Source of the DNA: Mytilisepta virgata
Taxonomy: Eukaryota > Mollusca > Bivalvia > Mytilida > Mytilidae
Reading direction: 5' to 3'
Length of the DNA: 64,000 bases
Assembly: GCA_028015205.1 (NCBI GenBank)
Contig: CM051511.1
Span: 6,820,001 to 6,884,000 of the forward strand
In this document: positions 1 through 28,915 of the stretch, piece by piece
Position numbering within the stretch: position 1 is the stretch's first letter
Layout: every line of letters begins with the position of its first letter
The notes under the pieces: model-generated
Database searches by the model: none
Told to the model about the DNA's origin: nothing
Seen by the model: the letters and a program-made list of their open reading frames with translations, nothing else
Made by a program: the position numbers and the translations under genes

Positions 1-370
1 AATCCTGATTCGAATCCATTAATGGACTCCAATTGTCCTTTGATCAAAGCATCCAGGGCTTGTTGGTTCCTAATCTGAAACTAAGATTTTTCAGGGTTCC
101 TCAAAATTTTCATGAATCCCAAATTATTTCTGGGAGTCCGGAATGTATGATGTCACCACATACACTGTGATGTTTAATATTCACGGGCTTTGTTTCCAAA
201 TTTTTTATCATGTTGCTCTAAGTATATGCCTGATCCTTGTTAGATATTTATTATTATTTATTGAAAGCCATTTATGACTTTCTCACATTATTGTGTTGCT
301 TGCAGAATGCATCATCGACACATACATTGTAGGGATCACTATCTCAACTTGCATCGTCACACTTTTCTTC

Positions 371-826
371 TATCCTCAACTACTTGTAAACCGCTCAAAG
401 GAATTTGATGAAACTTTCTCTGTGCATTAACCTTAATGCTCAGGTGTGGATATGTATTTCATTTTCAGAAAATTTTTTTTTTTTTTTTAAAAATTGACAT
501 TTTGCAAAAAAAAGGGAGGGGGCAAAACGTCTATCCTTAACTACTCCATAACCGCTCAAAGGAATTTGATTAAACTTTCTCTGTGCATTAACCTTAGTGC
601 ACAGGTGTGCATATATATTTCATTTTGAGAAAATTTTAATATATTTTGTAAAAATTGACATTTTTTAAAAAAAAGGGAGGGGGGTCAAAACTTCTATCCT
701 CAAAGTCTACTCCATAACCGCTTGAAGGAATTTGATGAAACTTTCTCTGTGCATTAACCGTAATACAAAGGTGTGCATATATATTTCATTTTTAGAAAAT
801 TTTAATATCTTTTGTAAAAATTGACG
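371..826. repeat. Three tandem copies of a ~162-bp repeat
   Basis: Three head-to-tail copies begin at about 371, 532 and 695. Each starts TATCCT, continues through 'ACCGCTCAAAGGAATTTGAT' and 'CTTTCTCTGTGCATTAACC', and ends with an A/T-rich stretch, a G run and 'AAAATTGACATTTT'. The third copy is slightly diverged (CGCTTGAAGG). No coding potential is visible. Confidence 0.85.
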
Positions 827-1967
827 TCCGCAGGCGACACGTCTTCCTTGGAAGACTCACATTTTTTTTTTTTCAAATATTTTTAATCACTCAAGCCAAC
901 TAATAAATGTATTAACACGGTAAAAGAAAATTAACATTTTGAAATGGATTTCCCCAAAATGTCTTAACTGAATGTTGAAAAAGATTTAGATTTTTAATTC
1001 ACCGATACAATCATAAAACACTAGAAAACTTTAAAACGAATGTTAAAAGTAAGTGAAATGTTATTATAATCTGATCATTTTTCTGTAATTTTCGTCTTTC
1101 CTCAGTGTTTGGCACTTTTGTTGTACTTAAAAACATCATCCACATCTTTAAGACAACTACCTTATCACAGGTAAATTTTCGTTGCTGACATTCACATTGT
1201 TTACAAAAGTTAGTATCCTATCAGAAACGGACCAAACATGATCGGAATCTGCCTGCGTACATAGACTCATCTGAAGCAAAATTTCTGTGTCCAAACAAAA
1301 AAAATAAGCCTACGGGATGCATCGAGATGTGTTGCGAGGATCCCTGTTTTTTTAATTTCTGAATAAAAGTGACATGACTCATCTAAATGTGGCTTAAAAT
1401 TAGATTGTCAAAGGAGGATTGACAGTGGTGAAAACTAGTGCTGGTCTGACAGACCGTGACTGGCCGGTAAACTTCTAAGGTTCCCAGGCCCAAATGTGCC
1501 TTTAAAAATAATAAAAACATCATAATGATCATAGATAATTTTTTTGTCATTAAAATGCTTCTTTAGGTGCCTTGAAATGTCAACATTAATTTTTCAAGGG
1601 GGGAATTTTTGTCAATAATTTAGTTTTGAAAAAGGTGTGACACACTGAGATTTAATCTTCGCCCGAAAAAAAAAAAAGTTGTCAAGCAAGAAAAATTAAA
1701 ATTTATTTCGCTCACCCGTATCTATTTTTGCCACTCAAAAATCCAAAGAACTAAAAGTCAACTTGGTATAATTAGGTTACAATATTAATGGTCCCTGATA
1801 GGAAATACAGGTTTGGATCAATTTTAGGAAATCTGGCCCTCCTGTTTTTTTCCTGTGGGTCGTTAAAAGCTTTTTGATAATTTTAAATTTTTTGTCGCAC
1901 TTTTATTATATTTTATTGTCTCACAAGGGGAGATATAGGTATTACTATTGTGGTGGCGTTAACTTTT
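827..1967. other. AT-rich non-coding stretch, nothing recognised
   Basis: No open frame of convincing composition, RNA gene or repeat with a second copy in the window was seen. It contains short homopolymer tracts only. Confidence 0.5.
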
Positions 1968-2911
1968 TATACGACCGCAAAATTTTTGCGGTCGTATATT
2001 GGCATGACGTTGGCGTCGTCATCGTTCGTCGTCGTCCGAAGACATTTGGTTTTCGCACTATAACTTTGGTATAAGTTAATAGAAATCTATGAAATTTAAA
2101 CACAAGGTTTATGACCACAAAAGGAAGGTTGGGATTGTTTTTGGGAGTTTTGGTCCCAACAGTTTAGGAATTAGGGGCTAAAAAAGGGCCCAATAAGGAT
2201 TTTTCTTCTTGGTTATTATCTTGGTGTAAGGGAGGTAATCCAAACACATTTAAAGTAAAATGTTGTGTATGATTCGATTACCTCCCTTAAACTGCCTGTA
2301 AATTATATATAAAGAAATGTAGATTGTCTTGGGGTGATTTTTAGCTGTCAATTTATTTTTAGAAGTTACTTTTAATTAATATTAATTTTAGCCATATGTC
2401 ATTTTCTATTTTAAGACTTTTATGATGTATTTAAATGGGTAATTATGTTTGCAAACCCCATGAGAAATTTGAATAGGGATTATGACCATATCTTGAGGGA
2501 AAGAATTTTTTTGAAAAAAGGGAAAAGGGAAGGGTGAAAAAAATTTTTTTGGGGGGGGGTAAATAAGAAATTGTGGTGAGGGGACAATTTTTCTCATTTC
2601 AGATTTCAGAAATTAAAAAGAAAATTTCTTCAAAAATTTTTTTTTTGGAGGGGGGGGGGGTTCAATTCACAACAGCATATTGTATTGCACAAAAAGCAAA
2701 AAATTGAATATAAATTCAAATCATATGACCAACCCTAAGTTCTTTGACTACAGTTATTCTATGTCAGAAACCTATTATGTGTCAAATATTTAATTACAAT
2801 CCAAATTCAGATCTGTATCAAGCGCGAATATTGTGTCCATTTTTGCCCCAACTGTTCAGGGTTTGACCACTGCGGTCGTATCCAGCTGCGCTCAGCGAAG
2901 CAATTTTTAAA
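1968..2911 (+). mobile_element. Family 1 hairpin-ended non-autonomous element, copy A
   Basis: The left end is a perfect hairpin at 1968-1998: 15-nt arms TATACGACCGCAAAA and TTTTGCGGTCGTATA around one T. The body has one copy of the unit containing 'AGGAAGGTTGGGATTG' and 'TTTTGGTCCCAACAG', then a nested 14-bp inverted repeat (2227-2289), G-rich tracts, and a tail containing CTGCGGTCGTAT (2870-2881), a single arm of the same stem, followed by 'CAGCTGCGCTCAGCGAAGCA'. It has no coding capacity. The design recalls bivalve pearl or Helentron/HINE elements; that is inference. Confidence 0.75.
2227..2289. repeat. Nested 14-bp inverted repeat (GGGAGGTAATC hairpin)
   Basis: TAAGGGAGGTAATC at 2227-2240 is the exact reverse complement of GATTACCTCCCTTA at 2276-2289, with a 35-nt loop. 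The same hairpin with nearly the same loop recurs at 27383-27446 inside family 1 copy C. Confidence 0.85.
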
Positions 2912-3006
2912 AATTTTAATAACTTTGCACACATAATACTTACAACTAAGATTTATGGTCCACAGATAGCATATCGTATGAGGTTTGGGCAGAATACTTA
3001 ACTTAA

Positions 3007-4030
3007 TCCATTTCTCAGCAACTGTAATGCATAGGTACCATATTTGGTCTATTGAGATAGTTCTTAGTGGGTACATGCCAGTCTGACACCTGGCTTGGGG
3101 CCTTGACCTCAATTTCATGCTTGAGTGACTTTGTAATGTTTTCATGGTCAAGTCCATTTCTCAGCAACTAGAGTACCTAGACCCACCATAATTGATCAAT
3201 AGGTAGTTAGTTCTTGGTGGGTACATGTCAGTCTGACACCTGCCTTTTGACCTTGACCATAATTTCAGGTTTGAGTGACCTGTGTCACATTTTCGTGATT
3301 AAGTCCATTTTTCAGAAACTGTAATACCTAGACCCACTGTATTTGGTCTATTGATACTTCTTGGTGGTACATGCCAGTCTGACACTTGTCTCTGACCTTG
3401 ACCTAAATTTCATGCTTGAGTGACTTTCATCCAAGTTTCATGATTAAGTCAATTTTTCAGCAACTGTAATACCTAGACCCACTGTGTTTGGTCTATATAT
3501 AGTTCTTGGTGGGTTCTTGCAAGTCTGTCACTTGTCTCTTGACTTTGACCTCAATTTCATGCTTGAGTGACTTTGTCACATTTCGAGATTAGGTCCATTT
3601 CTCAGCAACTTTAATACCTAAACCCATCATATTTGGTCAATAGAAAGTTCTTAGTAGGTATATGTTGGTCTAACACCTGTCAGATGAACTTGACCTGAAT
3701 TTCATGCTTGAGTGACTTAATTTACATTTTCATGATTTAGTCTATTTCTCAGCAACTGTACTAGATTTGTAACTAGACCCACAGTATTTGGTTGACAGTT
3801 CTTATTATATACTAATTTAACATCTGACACCTTACCTTTGACCTCTATTTCATGCTTGACTGACTTGTTCCACATTTTAGGATAATATTCATTTCTCAGC
3901 AACTGCAATACATAGACCAACCATATTTGGTCTATAGATAGTGCTTGGTGGGTACATACCAGTCTGAGACCTGTCAGCCCGCCCTGGACACAGTTTTAGG
4001 CTTGAACGACTTGCATGAGATTTTTCAGAA
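3007..4030. repeat. Satellite-like array, seven ~147-bp units
   Basis: The landmark 'TCCATTTCTCAGCAACTG' recurs at 3007, 3153, 3304, 3449, 3594, 3741 and 3888, with spacings of 146, 151, 145, 145, 147 and 147 bp. Other conserved blocks are 'ACCTAGACCCACTGTATTTG', 'GTACATGCCAGTCTGACACC' and 'CAATTTCATGCTTGAGTGAC'. Units are diverged by point changes and small indels. The array lies just upstream of GAPDH exon 2, probably in intron 1. Short open frames on the minus strand here are incidental. Confidence 0.9.
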
Positions 4031-4274
4031 AAATTATTGCCTGACCATTACTATTTCTTTTAACGCATTTACCTTTGACTTGCAATGTCAGGTATCCTAT
4101 AATCATTATTTTGTGTCCAGGTGAGACATGTAGTGTGTCCACTCTTGTTTTAAATGTTCCTTGATCATGTTGATATGTATTTTCTTTTTTAAATTTTCAT
4201 CCAATTCTTATGAGGGTTTATTCTCTGAATTCACCTTAAAAATCTACATGTCTTCACTCAAAAATGCCTTTTAG

Positions 4275-22190
<17,916 letters not shown>

Positions 22191-22410
22191 ACTTGGCATA
22201 AAATGTAGCAAAAAATAATCCCTTTGCTTTTATTAATATGAACTGTTTGAATTACTTTGGAGGTGTTTTAGTGCTATTTCCGACAATGGTAGCTGTATGT
22301 TTTATTTTCCAACGTTTCTGGAAGTTTTGTTTTTTGTTGATGAATATAATAGGTCTTTTATCCTACATGTAATTAAGTAAATTAAAAATAAAATTTTAAA
22401 ACTCGTAGAT
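22191..22410 (+). terminator. GAPDH 3' UTR with poly(A) signal
   Basis: AATAAA at 22387-22392 lies about 200 bp after the GAPDH stop codon in an AT-rich, low-complexity 3' UTR. The exact cleavage site cannot be read from sequence alone. Confidence 0.7.
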
Positions 22411-22534
22411 GTGGATTAATATGTGCCTAATGTTACATTACTTATTTATAGACTCTGTCCATCTGAATTTGTTTGCCATACAAACTGCTCAATTCAAATC
22501 TCTTGTGATCCTGAAATGAATTTATTTTCAGGCA

Positions 22535-23290
22535 CCTAAAAGGACATGTGCTATTGCGAACAATCGGCGTCCATCCGTCCGCCGTCCATCGTCATCTTTT
22601 TGAAAGATCTTCTCCTCTGAAACCACCAAACCAATTACAGCCATACTTAGTCTGAATGATCCTTAGGGTATCTAGAATAAGAATGTGCTTTTTTTTCCTT
22701 GTCCATCAAAAAAAAACATGGCTGCCATGGCTAAAAATAGAACATAGGGGGTAAACTGCAGTTTTTGGCTTATATCTCAAGAACTTAAGCATTTAGAGCA
22801 AAAATGACATGGGGATAAAAATGTTTATCATGTTGAGATCTACCTGCCATTAAATTTTCAGGATTTTGCCCCTGAATTTTGCAGTTTTAGGTTATTATCT
22901 TGAATATTATTATAGATACATGTAGACAAACTGTAAACAGAGAAAATGTTAAAGTAAGATCTACAAAGAAGACAACATGAACAAAATCGTTAATTGACCC
23001 CTTATAGGAGTTTTTGCCCTTTAAAGACAATTTTTTTCACATTTTTTTCGTCATCTTTGTAAACTTTCAAAAATCTTCTCTGAAGAAACTACAGAATCAA
23101 TTTCAGCCAAACTTAGGCGGAAAGATCCCTATAGGGTATCTAGTATAACATTTTTGTTATATTTTCTTGTCTGTCGAGAGAAACATGACTGCAATTAAAT
23201 GAGCCTCAGAATTTAGTTCAATGACCTGGACTGTCAACCAAGATAACTGCCACAGCCAAACTTAGTTTAACATAGGACCCTACGGGAATA
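22535..23290. repeat. Dispersed repeat downstream of GAPDH
   Basis: It starts near 'CGGCGTCCATCCGTCCGCCG' and contains CTTCTCCTCTGAAACCACCA, related to the block at about 20758 (CTTTTCTCCTCTGAAACCGC), and 'AACATGGCTGCC'. It ends with TTAACATAGGACCCTA like the 18.4-kb array. No coding signal was found. Confidence 0.6.
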
Positions 23291-23369
23291 CCAGCCAAAT
23301 TGACCGTTACACTTATATTTTTAGTCATGCTTAAGGTGATCAAGTTGAATTCAGGTCAGCAATACTATA

Positions 23370-23515
23370 GTGTTATTAACTGGCTGTTTCTGTATTGGCA
23401 CTGGTATAAATTCAAGGTTTGCTGTATTGGCCTCGAGACCCGTAGGGTCGAGGGCCAATACAGCTGACCGAGAATCTATACCAGTGCCAATACAGAAACA
23501 GTCAGTTCATAACAC
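23370..23515. repeat. 146-bp palindrome next to the Crypton-type gene
   Basis: The left arm begins GTGTTATTAACTGGCTGTTT; the reverse complement of the right arm begins GTGTTATGAACTGACTGTTT. About 41 of the first 44 positions match. The centre (GACCCGTAGGGTC) is itself palindromic, and CTGTATTGGC occurs twice per arm. Confidence 0.9.
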
Positions 23516-23848
23516 TTTTATTAAATAATCCAACTTTTTCAATAGAGACTTGTTCTGAGTGATGTATTATCATTGATATGCGATCAGCGGCCAATATTTC
23601 AAAAGACAAATGTGTATGAACTGTCAAATTGCAGTTAATATGTTAATCAAACTAATTAAATAACATTGAGAAAAGTCAAAGTAAAATGTTTATACATTAA
23701 CAATTTGATGAACAACTTTAGCTTTGAACAAATGTCATTTCAAATTTTTACTGTTTGTTAGCATTAAAATGAAAATTGAATGTTCCACAACTTATGTTTG
23801 CGCCATACAATATACCATTGATTTTACTGGTGTCAAATGTTGGCATAT

Positions 23849-26381
23849 TCAAGTTGTTACTGTTGATTGTTCATTTATGTTAACTGATGAGTTTCCAAGA
23901 GGAACAGCAGCTAAAGGAAGATATGCAGTATGTACGGACTGTAGTTGTGTATCTGTTGAAACAATATCTACTGTTGAATAAATTTCACTAGATGTAGATG
24001 TACATGTAGCTCCTGTAGGAGCTAATTTATCTAAGACAGATTCATCAGCTTCTGAAATGGATGTATTAGATTCTGTAGACGGGATAAGCATACTTGAAAT
24101 AGTATCTGATGCCTTTTGCTGTTGTTTAATTGATGGTGTTGCATAACTTTTAACACTTTCAATGCTTTTCCATGCCCCTAAATCTGCCACTTCTGTTAAA
24201 GGTCTACCTCCATTCAATAATGTTGTTCCAAAAGTTTTCCGTGAAGAATGGTTTACCTTACAGCCCTGAAGATCACACTTTGATGCCATATCTCATAATT
24301 GTCCCCATTTTATTCTTCCCAACACACTGTTTTGAATACCATATTTCAGACTTGGGTTTATTCAAAGGTTTGAGATAAAACCTATCAGGTTCCCTCATAT
24401 CCAGTGGACGACGGTCCCTATATGCTTTATATATCTTAATGGGGCAGTTGTCATCTTCTGGTACTTGAAATGCATTTGGTAGGACTTTTCTACAATCCCC
24501 TGATTTTTTTCCACTTCTAGTTTTGGTGATTTTTTCTATAAAAGAAAGAATACAATAATTTATGAGTTAAAATAACTAATATTTGACTGAATTACCCAGT
24601 ATCAATTGGAGACTGGTGAATTGTTTGGATTAAAAGTGTGTTTGATTTTAATTGTGTGTACAGTGAATATAAAGTTTAGAATATATTATTAAAAATGAGA
24701 TTTAAACAGTCCATTAACTAGTATCAAATCAATATGTGTTATATACTGATGGTGTTGTCTGTGTAATATAAATCATGTGTATGTATTGTTTTGTTTTTTT
24801 AGCCAGGTCAAATATAGAAAAAAAAAATTGTATTAGCCCATGGGCCTTAACTTTTTTTTTTTTTTTTTATCAAAAGTACCTGTGAATTCTAAATATTCCT
24901 TTCCATCTGACGTCATTTTAAGTTCAACATCACCCAATAGCATATTTGAATGGTCTTGTCTTCCTCTTAGTCCAAAATATACTCCATTGTTTAGCCAAAC
25001 TGTATTTAGTAAGGATTCCAGATTATCTGAAAACATGCATTTAGAATAATATAACATTCAAAAGTCATTAAAAAACATTGTATATATCTTTTATAAACAA
25101 CATGTACATATTTAGTTTTTCGCTCTATTAAATGAAAAAGTTTTTGGCGCAAACTGTTAACTGTTTAATGTAGCTATACATGTGTACATACACAAATTTG
25201 TTTTATTTATTCATATGTATGTGAAATACATTTATCACTTAATTACATATCGATCAAATTACATGTACATATAACATCATTTGAAATATGTGATTGTTGC
25301 AAAGTATAACTATAAATGTTAACTACCAGCACCCAATACATTCTTCTCATACATAATCTCAATTTCCTCTTTCTCCAATGGATCCGCTTTCAGTTTTTTA
25401 TTTCCTTTTCCCATTGCTTTTAGACACTTTCTTTTGGACTCCAAAACTCTTTTTGAGTGGCTAAAGTGTGCGTCATCCTTTATGGAATATGGCATCTTTA
25501 TATCCTTGAAGTGCCTAAAAAATTAATATTAACATTATTCAAAGAATGATGTATTTATTAAAACAAAATTGGGAATCAGAAAATAATTATTATAAAAGTT
25601 AATTCATATATAATGATCAATAGCATGTTAAATGATAGTCCAAATGATTATGATGTCTTGTAAGGCTTTTTTATAATAATTTTTTGGACGCCGTACTATA
25701 AAAAAAAATAAAAATAGCCTGACAAGACTTCATAAATATTTGGACTAGTAAAATGATAGTAAAATGTTTACATACACATGTTACTACTATACCATAGTCT
25801 ATTTATAACAGAGAAAATATGAGATATGCTTCTTAACTCTCAATGCTGTTCATCATTGCAGTTATGGAATCTGGCTCATATTCTGTTTTGTCCTTTTTTC
25901 GGACCCCAAGGCAAAATCTTGCCAGCAAACCATCTATTTCCTTTGTTGGAATTTCCTTAAAATCTCTTGCTTCACCAATTTCTTTAAACCAGTCTTGAAA
26001 GGTTTTTACATCAGCCCTTGTTTTGTAAAGGGTATTTTTATTAACAGTGTCAACCAAAAATTTATCCGTATCTTCAAGAGAAACATCAGAAAATCTTTTG
26101 TTTTCCTTGTTGTTTGAATCATTTACATCATTCACCGAATACGACGAGTTTTCGTCTTCATTTCCAGTGTCAGTCCCATAATTAAGCTCTTGGAAATCAT
26201 AATCTATTTCAAACGTTGCATCATTAGAACTCCTTGCAAAATCCGCTAATATTGCTTTCGCCTCCTCGCTTGTAAATGACACCGTTTGCACCTCTTCTGA
26301 CATAGCTTCTTCTTGTTGTTTTGCAGACGACATTGTTGTAATATTTTTACTTTCCAAACGGAACTGATAAAATTTCGACAA
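23849..26381 (-). pseudogene. Crypton/KIAA1958-like tyrosine recombinase pseudogene (four exons)
   Basis: Likely exons on the minus strand: 26381-25838 (N-terminal acidic region, then TLYKTRADVKTFQDWFKEIG and GLLARFCLGVRKKDKTEYEP), 25514-25327 (RHFKDIKMPYSIKDDAHFSH and following), 25026-24880 (NNGVYFGLRGRQDHSNMLLG), and 24535-23849. Tyrosine-recombinase landmarks are visible: Arg in GLRG, HxxR in NHSSRKT, a Trp in the usual His position (GAWKS) and Tyr in SVKSYAT. This matches the DUF3504 type found in KIAA1958, ZMYM and QRICH1 proteins, which derive from Crypton transposons. Decay is visible in two places. The exon 1 donor reads AG|TT instead of AG|GT at 25837-25836. A frameshift near 24285-24292 separates KNKMGTIMR from the HxxR block. 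The C-terminus is Ser/Thr-rich. The family call is confident; activity is unlikely. Confidence 0.82.
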
Positions 26382-26580
26382 CGACCGGAAGTGAAAAGGC
26401 TGTATTAGCCATAGGGCTCATACGGCCTTTTTCAGTATTGGACCGGGCCGAAAAGCAATATAGATCACGTGATTTATATGACCAGGACGACGTCACCAGT
26501 ATGACACATACCGTTTTGGTAGTATTAGGGCTATTTTAATCGTATTATTTAATAAAGGCTCTTATGAGCCTTTAATTTTT

Positions 26581-26876
26581 GGCCGGGTTACACGAGTGAA
26601 ATACGGGTTATTGTACGGTGAATGTCGGGCAGGCATGAAAGTAGGGTACCTATTTTGTGTTATCAACTCCTACAGTTTTCAAACCAGAGTCTTCAAATTT
26701 GGTAGAATATTTGTATAAATATTGGACATATGCACCTCCTATTATGTATACACTAGGAACACTTTTGCAGAATTCCCATTACTGTAACATTACATATTCT
26801 TGTCTTCAATTCATCAATGACAATAACATTTACAAATGTTCACTCCTTAGTCATTGTTAAGTAATGTAACCCGGCC
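26581..26876 (+). mobile_element. Family 4 element, short copy
   Basis: GGCCGGGTTAC at 26581-26591 is the exact reverse complement of GTAACCCGGCC at 26866-26876. The body shares GGTGAATGTCGGGC and GGGTACCTATTTTGTG with the copy at 8170. It has one unit only and its hairpin is decayed. A separate small hairpin (AAAGGCTC/GAGCCTTT) precedes it at about 26556-26575. Confidence 0.75.
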
Positions 26877-27233
26877 ATTTGATTCTTTGACCCATTTTTA
26901 TGAAGATTTGGTCACATCATTATGAAACTTAGTACACATTTACATCATGATATGAACTTTCTAAAATAAATTTTAAGGTTTTGACATATATTTCACATTT
27001 CAGTGAACATGATATATTTTACTCTGCTACTGTAACGAAACGGATGCAGTGTTTCAATATAAAAAAAATTGATTTTTAAAACTTAAAGATTAAAACAAAT
27101 GCAACTTCTAGATAATAAGTAATAAGCGGTTTATTCTTACATTATACTTGCTTTAATCATACAGATGATTGATTCATTTAAATTATATAATCAATTATTG
27201 TATTCATTTTCACATGTTATCTTGAACAGTTTT

Positions 27234-27990
27234 TATACGACCGCAAAATCTATGAAATTTAAACACAAGGTTTATGACCACAAAAGGAAGGTTGGGATTG
27301 ATTTTGGGAGTTTTGGTCCCAACAGTTTAAGAATTAGGGGCCAAAATAGGGCCCAATAAGCATTTTTGGTTATTATTTTGGTGTAAGGGAGGTAATCCAA
27401 ACACATTTAAAATAAAATGTTGTGTATGATTCGATTACCTCCCTTACAAGTCGTAAATTATGTATAAAGAAGGGGGGGGGGGGGGGGGGTGGGGGGGACG
27501 TGGAAACAAAATTTAGAGGGGTAAATGAGAAATGGGGGGGGGGGGCAATTTTTTTCTCATTTCAGATTCCAGAAATTAAAAAGAAAATTACAATTTTTTT
27601 TTTGCAAAAAAAAGGGGGGGGGTTACAATAATTTTTGTTTTTTGTTTTTGGGTGTTTTTTTTCCCGGGGGGGGGGGGGGGGGTTCAATGTGCAACTTCAT
27701 AGTGTATTGCACAAAAGCAAAAAAGGGGTAAATTTTTTTTTTGGGGAGGGGGGGGGGGGGGCAATTCGCCTCAGCATATTGTATTGCACAAAAAGCAAAA
27801 AATTTAATATAAATTCAAATCATATGACCAATTCTAAGTTCTTTGATTACAGTTATTCTGTGTCAAATATTTAATTACAATCCAAATTCAGACCTGAATC
27901 AAGTGCGAATGTTGTGTCCATTTTTGCCCCAATTGTTCAGGGTTGGAGCTCTGCGGTCGTATCAGTTGCGCTCAGCGAAGCAATTTATTC
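27234..27990 (+). mobile_element. Family 1 element, copy C, with deleted hairpin arm
   Basis: It starts TATACGACCGCAAAA at 27234 but then jumps directly into CTATGAAATTTAAACACAAG, so the second hairpin arm and following ~100 bp are missing. It contains the nested 14-bp inverted repeat (27383-27446), long G runs, the CAGCATATTGTAT block and the tail arm CTGCGGTCGTAT (27951-27962). Confidence 0.75.
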
Positions 27991-28728
27991 TAGTTTCCAG
28001 ACAATTACTTGTGTTCAAGTGTATGGATCTCTCTGAAATTGTACTGCAAGGTCCCATAACACAAAGGGAAGGCTGGGATTGATTTTGGGGGTAACTGCCT
28101 CAAAATTTTAGGAATTGGGGGCCAAAAAGGGGCAAAAAAAACAAGCATTTTTCTAGTTTCAGGACAATAACTTATGTGTAAGTTTATGGATCTGTATGAA
28201 ATTGTACTACAAGTTCCATATCACAAAGGGAAAGCTGGGTTTGAGTTTGGGGGTAATTGCCCTAAACATTTAGGAATTTGGGGCCAAAAAGGGGCCTACA
28301 AACAAGCATTTTTCTAGTTTCCAGACAACAACTTGTGTTCAAGTGTATGGATCTCTCTGAAATTGTACTGCAAGGTACCATACCACAAAGGGAAAGCTGG
28401 GATTGAGTTTGGGGGTGATGAATCATAAGGGGGTTCAAAAAATTTGGGGGAGGGATTTTTTTTCCTTTTTTTTTCTTTAAAATTTTAAATTTTAAATTGG
28501 TTATTTCTGATTTATATATAAAAGCAAATAATACTGATATGGTTTGAAATAAGTTCTTAGACCACATTCATTCTGTGTCAGAAACCTATACTGTGTCAAA
28601 TATTTATTCACAATCCAAATTCAGTGCTGTATCAAGCTTGAATGTTGTGTTCATACTTGCCCCAACTGTTCAGGGTTCGACCTCTGCGGTCGTATCAAGC
28701 TGCGCCCAGCGGAGCATTTTATTACAAT
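27991..28728 (+). mobile_element. Family 1-related element, copy D, lacking the left end
   Basis: Three units of ~155 bp beginning 'CTAGTTTCCAGACAA' (about 27988, 28154 and 28314) resemble the family 1 unit (AAGGGAAGGCTGGGATTGA, TTTAGGAATT). The 3' end carries CTGCGGTCGTAT (28683-28694) and CGCCCAGCGGAGCA. Its left hairpin is absent; it abuts copy C directly, so the pair may be a nested or recombined composite. Confidence 0.65.
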
Positions 28729-28915
28729 TTAGACAATTACTGTAAGTGTTACAGATGTAATTTATCTACTTTGACTTGTGTAATGTAGCTCCTGGTGAAA
28801 ACTATATAGCTTTTATTTTTAGTATTTTTGTTTTGTCTTTGGTGTTTTGACTTTTTCTTTTCGTCAAAGTTTCACTTTTTTCTCATTTGAACTTTTTGAA
28901 ATCTTTTTTTAACTA

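Larger units (their letters stand above)
23370..26560 (-). mobile_element. Candidate Crypton-type element, decayed
   Basis: The region consists of the palindrome at 23370-23515, the recombinase-like gene on the minus strand, and a right flank (26398-26450) with a weaker 'GCTGTATTAGCC...GGCC...CAGTATTGG' hairpin-like motif. A 13-bp ATTATTTAATAAA is inverted between about 23518 and 26545, which could be chance in AT-rich DNA. Cryptons usually lack long TIRs, so the palindromic flanks are either unusual termini or neighbouring repeats. The boundaries are inference. Confidence 0.5.

Noticed and set aside
27422..27874. Overlapping Gly-rich frames in three phases
   Set aside because: Translation of long G runs in family 1 copy C; all three phases look alike.
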